Assembly (NCBI GenBank): GCA_032622095.1
Contig: CP136068.1
Coordinates: forward strand, 149,057,365 to 149,121,364
Reading direction: 5' to 3'
Source of the DNA: Siphonodentalium dalli
Lineage: Eukaryota; Mollusca; Scaphopoda; Gadilida; Siphonodentaliidae
DNA: 64,000 bases
Part shown: one piece after another, positions 58,322-64,000 of the stretch
Position numbering within the stretch: the stretch's first letter is position 1
How the letters are laid out: each line of letters opens with the position of its first letter
Notes under the pieces: generated by a model
The model's database searches: none
Told to the model about the DNA's origin: nothing
The model's input: the letters and a program-made list of their open reading frames with translations, nothing else
Translations under genes and position numbers: made by a program

Positions 58322-59838
58322 TTATGACAACGGCGGATGACGGATGTACGTACGAAACGCGTCGGAGTTCCAGCGCCCGAGCATCCGGATTTGTTCATCG
58401 GAGTAACCCCGCGATGCTGCCAGGCACGCCCCTCCTATCCGAAAGGAGTGAGACTTGAAATCCCGGTCATCCAATCGCAGAATTGACAACACTCTCCGGA
58501 GAACGGCATTGAAATGCGCCCGTGTTATGCCCCGACCGTCCGGTGAGCAGAAGAAGGGGCCCGCCGTCGAAACGCGATGTTTAGTGAAGACGGAAATGAG
58601 TCTATGCGGACAAAAGGTGGGATCCTGTAACTGGCCAATAGCGACCACTTGGGGCAATCTATTAACTCTGTGCTTGAAATGTCGGAAGCAGATGTCGATG
58701 GAGGCGGGCGTGACCGTGACATCGGAAACGAGCAGGACAGTTAGATGAGGGGCAGAGAGTGAAGTGCACATTTCGCCGATACGGGCCAGCGCGCAGAACG
58801 CGAATACGAATAGTGCGCGGAAAAGGACAATTCCGTGTATGATGCCACGCAACAGGGCAATACAGCGATCATAGAGTGTAACATGGGAACAGTAATTGGT
58901 CGGCGCGGGTCGCCGCTCGGGCGCAAGCGTTGAAAGCCCGCGAGCATTTTGTGAATCCGGAAATGTGTAGTGGGAGTCGCTAAGCCCTGAATATTGTGCT
59001 GATATGCGATGACCGACAAAACACTACGCACCGTGGCGGTGCTATACCCGATCTGGAAAAGATGTGCGAGAAAGAGCCCCAGTGTGCTCACGTTAACGGG
59101 CGGATATGGTCGGACGTTAAAGCGGGAAGCAAACTGAACAAAAAACCCCATTGCCGGGCGTATACTGCCGAGATGAACAAGGGCAGCATCGAGTAACCGA
59201 GTCATAGTTCCCACAAGGTGTCGATGGTCAGCGACGAAGGCAACGGAGTCTGTTCCGGGTCGGCCCATGGGGCCAGCCGGTGGAATATCGAGATCAGAAG
59301 CCACGGTAGCGTAAGTCTGTGGCTGTCCTAATGCCGACGAGGGACCGCGGCACCCTGAACGGGAGACGATGCCACCAAGTCCCAGCCATGCGTCCTGCAA
59401 CGTTGGAGCCAGACGCGCCTTGTCCTCTGCAGAAAGCACTAACGGGATTGAGAGGAGAGGCCCGCTATACTGACCCGGAAAACACCCTGCTCGTCGTCCC
59501 CGCGAATATCGGCCGAAGCAGCGACCGATGCAACCTCCTCGGACATGACCACAGCACGCACCCGACCACACGACGATCACGCACCAACCGATGACGCTGG
59601 AGTCGACCGCACCGACCTATGACGCACACTGCCAGGCACACGCGTGACCCGCGGCCGTACGGGACGAACAATTGAAGGCGCGGCCGTAGAATATGGACCA
59701 CTCCTGGCGGGCATCCCCATCGAACGGGCAGGGACGCCTGCTGGTAATGCATGCCTGGTCCCCCGCGATGGCCCAACCACTTCCACCGGGACATCGGGTA
59801 CTAAACGGTGCCTGGTCATTGCTGTCGCTTTTGGCATC
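58322..59838 (-). pseudogene. tyrosine recombinase (Crypton/DIRS-like), frameshifted
   Basis: Three minus-strand frames make up one protein. 59838-59577 begins MPKATAMTRHRLV after a TTTTTTTCAG acceptor-like site and is Pro/Ser/Arg-rich; the same frame reopens at 59546 (MSEEVASVAASADIRG). The 59580-58741 frame carries the core-binding domain (RPAMGFFVQFASRFNVRP ... RSVLSVIAYQH). 58852-58322 carries the catalytic domain: ALARIGEM (first Arg), SHSFRIGG (His-x-x-Arg), LGRWNSDAFRTYIR (Trp and nucleophile Tyr). A one-base shift near 58850 separates the last two, and a further shift and stop lie near 59440-59580. These enzymes cut and rejoin DNA through the Tyr. The set R-H-R-W-Y is complete, so loss of function is recent, or the shifts are sequence errors. 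No reverse transcriptase is nearby. The region is much more GC-rich than its surroundings. Confidence 0.8.
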
Positions 59839-59859
59839 TGAAAAAAAGGAGAAAACAAG

Positions 59860-61300
59860 TACTAAGGTCATAAAAAGAGGCGTAACCGACGCCCCGGCCA
59901 GCACGCCGTACCGGGTGACGACCGTTATAGTCCGGAGACCACCGTATGATGCACCACAACCCACCGGTACATCATGGCGAGCGCCCACACCAACTAGGGT
60001 AGCTGATGCAACCAACCATCTACTTAACACAATCACTGCATTAACCACCAACAGTAATGCTACTAAACAGTAAAACCAGGTTAGGCCTCTAAGCTGCAAT
60101 GGAAATAACCATGCGTAAAAAAATGATAGCAGAAACCTTCCCCTCAATGATATCGCATATGATGGCCAACACACATGTGGGGAAGAACTGCATGGCATTG
60201 TAAACCGGTTTTATAACAGACTGCCGGGACAGTGCATACTATGTAACTAAGATATATGGTTTGACAGGAAGAAAATAATCAAAGGGGCAGAACGGCATGA
60301 AGAATATCGGATCAAACCATAATCGAACTCGATCTATAGTCGTGCGTTGAGAACTCAGACCAAGTTTATGGAACCTAACAGCTGAAAATGGTGGAATTGT
60401 CGAAGCATGCATGATTTCAATGGCAATGGGCCATAATCCTGTAAAATATATCGGATTTCGAACTGTATTTAGTGCGGAGAAATGCATACACCACATTTGG
60501 CACCAATCAGCGTGAAAAGAGGTCAGATATAGCACCATGCGTAAAGTGTCTACAGACGGACGGACGGACGGACAGACGGACAAACAAGCGGTAAAACCGG
60601 ACCACGACCCTATGGATACCATGCGATCACCGCGACACCACTCCCCATGAGGAATAATACCTAACCGAGTTTGGTTTAAAGGATGACTATCCCCATGAAA
60701 CAACAAAACTCCATCGGAAAGCCACCCCTATTGTGAACAATGATCCAAGTCCCATAAAAATCGCGTAATAAATAAGCAGAGAAATAAATAAATAATACCA
60801 CCATCGGTTGTCGGCTATCTCCGTCGCAAAACCTCGCATGACGTCAAGCGAGGTAAACTAATTGAAAACAGGGAATCGGAGTCGGAGTTAATTATCAGCG
60901 CGATAGTGTAATTAATTACTGCGGGGCATATCAATAGCATTGGGTACACATGGTGAATTGTCATCGCGCGGTGAGTTATCTTCACTTGTGATATGTCTTA
61001 AGTGCTGTTTGGAAGGTAATGTTTTGACAAAAACTATAGAAGGCCGATTGAGCGGGGTAGATAACACTTTCGTGTCAAAATAAAGCTTATGAAAACACGA
61101 GCCGGCACGTGAACTTTATTCGGGTGCGTGTTCGCGATGTTGTATATATGTCACTGTATATTTTGTATATCAATACTTTTCGTTATTCGGTCCATCTTAT
61201 GTATATAATTTCGTTTTCTCAATATCCATTCATGTTATTTAATTGGATCAAATAATAAAGCAATTCAGTTTCCCGTATTTACAATCATTCATTCTTGACA
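59860..61300. other. non-coding stretch
   Basis: No supported gene. 60239-60706 resembles a dispersed repeat (GACGGACGGACGGACGGACA at about 60556 and a long spurious minus frame). The GC-rich recombinase island fades out by about 60000. Confidence 0.5.
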
Positions 61301-61465
61301 ATGCCATATAAAAGCAGTGTTTTCGGCTGTGGCCGGACTATTGACTCTCGGTTAGGTATAATGCTGTATTCATTTCCAAACGATGATCGTTTACGTGACA
61401 TTTGGCGGGATTCCTGTGGGAAACCCGTTGCGCAAAATCAGAAACCGATTACATACACCAAATAA
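61301..61465 (+). pseudogene. THAP-type zinc-finger fragment
   Basis: ATG at 61301 gives 54 residues: MPYKSSVFGCGRTIDSRLGI then MLYSFPNDDRLRDIWRDSCG and KPVAQNQKPITYTK, then TAA. The CxVxGC start, FPxDxxLxxxW centre and SC after it are the N-terminal half of a THAP DNA-binding domain. The first zinc Cys is Ser here. The frame ends before the expected CxxHF, with no GT donor at the break. THAP domains occur in P-element/Kolobok transposases and in host regulators, so this is probably a transposase relic. A TAAAGAGCGT motif overlaps the stop. Confidence 0.6.
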
Positions 61466-62990
61466 AGAGCGTTTAGTTTGACGAGTCAGTCATGGTTACG
61501 AATACATACATAAATCTATCAACTGTTCTAAGTCGAGTCCCCATTTCCTTCACCATGGCTCAATAAAGAGCGTGCCATGTTAATAGTTTTCCTAATATGG
61601 TACGAATAAAAAGAGTTTAATAAAGCGGGAATAGCTATGACTTGGAAGGATATATAAAGCATGCATATCGGAAATTCGTGTACATGATTGTATTGACCTG
61701 TATTTGTGTAATCAATAAACAATCACAATGACAATTGTTCTAAGTCGAGTCACTTTACCTTGACGCAATAAAGAGCGTTCACTATTGCGATATATTTCGA
61801 ATAAAGAGTGCTTGTATATGTGATTACATATTAAACTGGATTATTATCGCTCCTTCAAAAAGTGTTATATATGATTGGGTGTTTAAACGAACCACGGCGA
61901 ACGTTTATATATTTTATAATCCTATTGCTATGCGTAATTGACACATAGGTCGAGTTATGACCTGGATATTCAATAGACCGCATCGCTAGAGTGCCAATTT
62001 TATAGGCCAATAACCATGCATAGACGCAGTGAAGTTCCATCAGTGACAGTCGGCAAGATTGTTGGGGTGTGGGAAGCAATATTCCGAAATATATATAAAC
62101 ACCATATTGCCCTAATATATACATGATTCATAACCAAGAAAAAATGAATTTATCATATCATATTGGTAATGACTGAATTGATTATAAATGATTAAATCCG
62201 ACAGCAATAAACCGATTTTTTATTTTTTTCTACCGCGTTACAATAAATAAAACGAAACGCTCTTTATTCACACACGACTAAGGGCATCTGGAAATTGGAA
62301 TGTTTACGAGATGATAATTGCCTAATAACTGTGCAAGTCTTCGCATATATATGCAATCTTTATATGAATATATAATATAGAATATAACTTGGACTATCCC
62401 GGTAACGAAAAAAAATATATAAATACGAGCACGTGTTTATAGAGATAAATGCGCGCCAAACTGAATAATATACAGGCATGGCTTTATAGTAACAGCACCT
62501 CGCGATGCATATAATAATAATAACACGATAAAGACAGTTAATTACGAGAACGGCGATGTTTTCGTTATAAAAAGAACGATTGGCGGCCGAATATTAGATT
62601 ATATGCGCCCAATGGACATTTTATATATATATATTATCGGTATATTGAAAGAAAATATTATTGTTTTTTTTTCAGGACCGTATTCCTTTAACCATATTTA
62701 TTACCAATAAGTATATAACAATACATATTGGGATTGGAGGACAAGTGCGATCCACTTATACATAACCCCCTCTCCCAATTTCCGTCTTAACACCGGTACA
62801 TAATAATGTGGGTTGTCAACACGATAGGTATAACATAATGTACAAGTGTATACAGACAGTGGATCATTGTATATTATTGGAAGTATAGTGTATAGTCTCA
62901 GCACCCCACCAATTCTAAATAATTTCCTGAATGATTTCAAGTAGCTGTTTTAAATGTGATACATGTACCTCATGGTGCATTGTTAACATT
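61466..62990. other. non-coding stretch with repeated TAAAGAGCGT motif
   Basis: No supported gene. CTAAGTCGAGTC followed about 30 bp later by CAATAAAGAGCGT occurs twice (61528-61574 and 61740-61778). A third TAAAGAGCGT opens the stretch at 61463 and an inverted one lies at 62257. Confidence 0.55.
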
Positions 62991-62999
62991 TGTACAATT

Positions 63000-63350
63000 T
63001 GCATTCAAATGATTCGAGCGCCTTAACAGAACTTTGTCGGATTTTCCTCTTGAGTTGTATCTCGGAAGTAATTTTGCACAGCTTGAAAGATATGTTCAGT
63101 TTATAATTGTTCGAAGTGCGGGTCCCCAAATATAAGTGCCATAACTGACTGTATATTAAAGCGCAGAAGATTATTACGGCGTGTAATTCTTTCTTCAAAG
63201 TGTGGTTGGCATTCAAAAAAAATAGTGGAAAGCATTCGCCACAGAATGTCCACACCTACCTGTAGCAGAAATTGCTATATAATTTTTAAGTTTATCAGCT
63301 TGGAGATTAACACATTCACACCACTGTTTACAATGAAGGATGTTTAATAG
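63000..63350 (-). pseudogene. decayed LINE reverse-transcriptase C-terminal fragment A
   Basis: On the minus strand, CGHSVANAFHYFF, ANHTLKKELHAVI and CALIYSQLWHLYLGTRTSNN resemble in order the region after the RT palm in CR1/Jockey-type ORF2 (a surrounding SLIYPHLxYGxxxWG block). Frameshifts are needed to read through. It is different from the intact LINE at 6182. Confidence 0.4.
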
Positions 63351-63586
63351 CCGTTTACCATATGAAAAACATGTTGGTAGTTGGAATGGCTTAGTTACTA
63401 GTGCTTTCTTGAACCTATCGAGTGGAATGTTTCATCCTGTGTTTGTTTGTTTGTTTTTTTTTTGTGTTATTCATTTTGTCCGCCAATTTGTTCCAATCCA
63501 TAACGCATATGGGGAAGAAAGTGTTATCTGTTCAATTGCTATTTGAAATGGGACGATATAAATTTGATGTATTTCTCAGTTCGTAA

Positions 63587-63931
63587 TCAGTTATCCTTAA
63601 CCTTTGACGGAAGAAGCCGAGTTAAGTAGGCGGGGGCTTTGCTGTTTGCAATATCGTAAAATATACTCATTCGTTTAACATACCGCCTACTGTCCAGCTT
63701 CTCCCATTCGAGTTCAAAGAGCAACCTATCATGGGGGACCGATTTTGTACAAACTGTAACCATACGAGTGTACGGGTCACCCGAGCTGTCCGCCCGGGGG
63801 AAGAAGGAGAAGTGCTGACTCACTTGTGAGTACCTCCTCACACGATTGTTAGAAAGTGAGTTATGCTGACATCTTGTGTTATGTTTCGTTTGTGTTTTAT
63901 TTAAATCCAAACTGATAGAAGACACTGTCAT
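63587..63931 (-). pseudogene. LINE ORF2 C-terminal fragment B
   Basis: A 114-codon minus-strand frame whose second half reads SVPHDRLLFELEWEKLDSRR then YVKRMSIFYDIANSKAPAYL and TRLLPSK. This is the conserved end of CR1/Jockey-like ORF2 (L.WE.L..RR....L.Y.I.N...P.YL..LLP). The N-terminal half is out of context, so the copy is broken. It may be the same decayed insertion as fragment A or a different one, since B lies upstream of A on the minus strand. Confidence 0.6.
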
Positions 63932-64000
63932 TATGATAGATTAATTAAATCCAGCGGCCCTCCATGACAAATGGGTTTGTTGTATAGTCGCCGATATCTG

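Noticed and set aside
57811-60198. Several long minus-strand frames around the recombinase (for example 57811-58398 and 59617-60198)
   Set aside because: High local GC lengthens random frames. Only the frames carrying recombinase motifs, or a natural N-terminal reading, were kept.
60239-60706. 155-codon minus-strand frame with PSVRPSV
   Set aside because: The repetitive Arg/Pro/Ser stretch comes from a GACG microsatellite; the rest resembles a dispersed repeat without a known domain.

Overview
This window looks like about 64 kb of an AT-rich, repeat-rich invertebrate nuclear genome. Genes are interrupted by GT-AG introns. Coding DNA is sparse, and much of the rest is non-LTR retrotransposon, foldback (MITE-like) DNA transposon and short tandem repeat. 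The protein types (a PRDM9-type PR/SET domain, a SAMD3-like protein, a C2H2 plus DDE transposase, a tyrosine recombinase) suit a lophotrochozoan such as a mollusc. That assignment is inference; no single feature proves it. No rRNA gene, intact tRNA gene or CRISPR array was seen.

Layout. 1-3.5 kb: non-coding DNA with several long hairpins. 3.5-9.7 kb: a two-ORF LINE with apparently intact ORF1 and ORF2 and a (TTGAAC)n tail. 10-18.5 kb: non-coding DNA packed with foldback elements, including two complete copies of a MITE with TTAA target duplications and CCC/GGG ends (piggyBac-like). 18.6 kb: a candidate first exon with a signal peptide. 24.9-25.6 kb: a 42-bp tandem array.

25.6-43.4 kb: a block bounded by CACT-type ends and by the two halves of what looks like one 42-bp array. 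Inside it, on the minus strand, lie a C2H2/DDE transposase-like gene and a five-exon SAMD3-like gene. I reconstructed the SAMD3-like gene from matching splice sites and phases. The simplest reading, not proven, is a roughly 17.8-kb CACTA/EnSpm-like element carrying both genes.

46.2 and 49.2 kb: two plus-strand exons of a PRDM9-type PR/SET gene, phase-compatible with each other and with the signal-peptide exon at 18.6 kb. 49.8-56.4 kb: a 2.1-kb segment duplicated almost perfectly 4.4 kb apart, with a MITE inside both copies. 56.4-59.8 kb: a GC-rich island holding a frameshifted Crypton/DIRS-type tyrosine recombinase with direct repeats beside it. 61.3 kb: a broken THAP domain. 63-64 kb: remnants of LINE C-termini.

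If the splice models are right, the 18.6, 46.2 and 49.2 kb exons form one host gene, and the candidate transposon with its SAMD3-like gene sits in that gene's giant first intron on the opposite strand.
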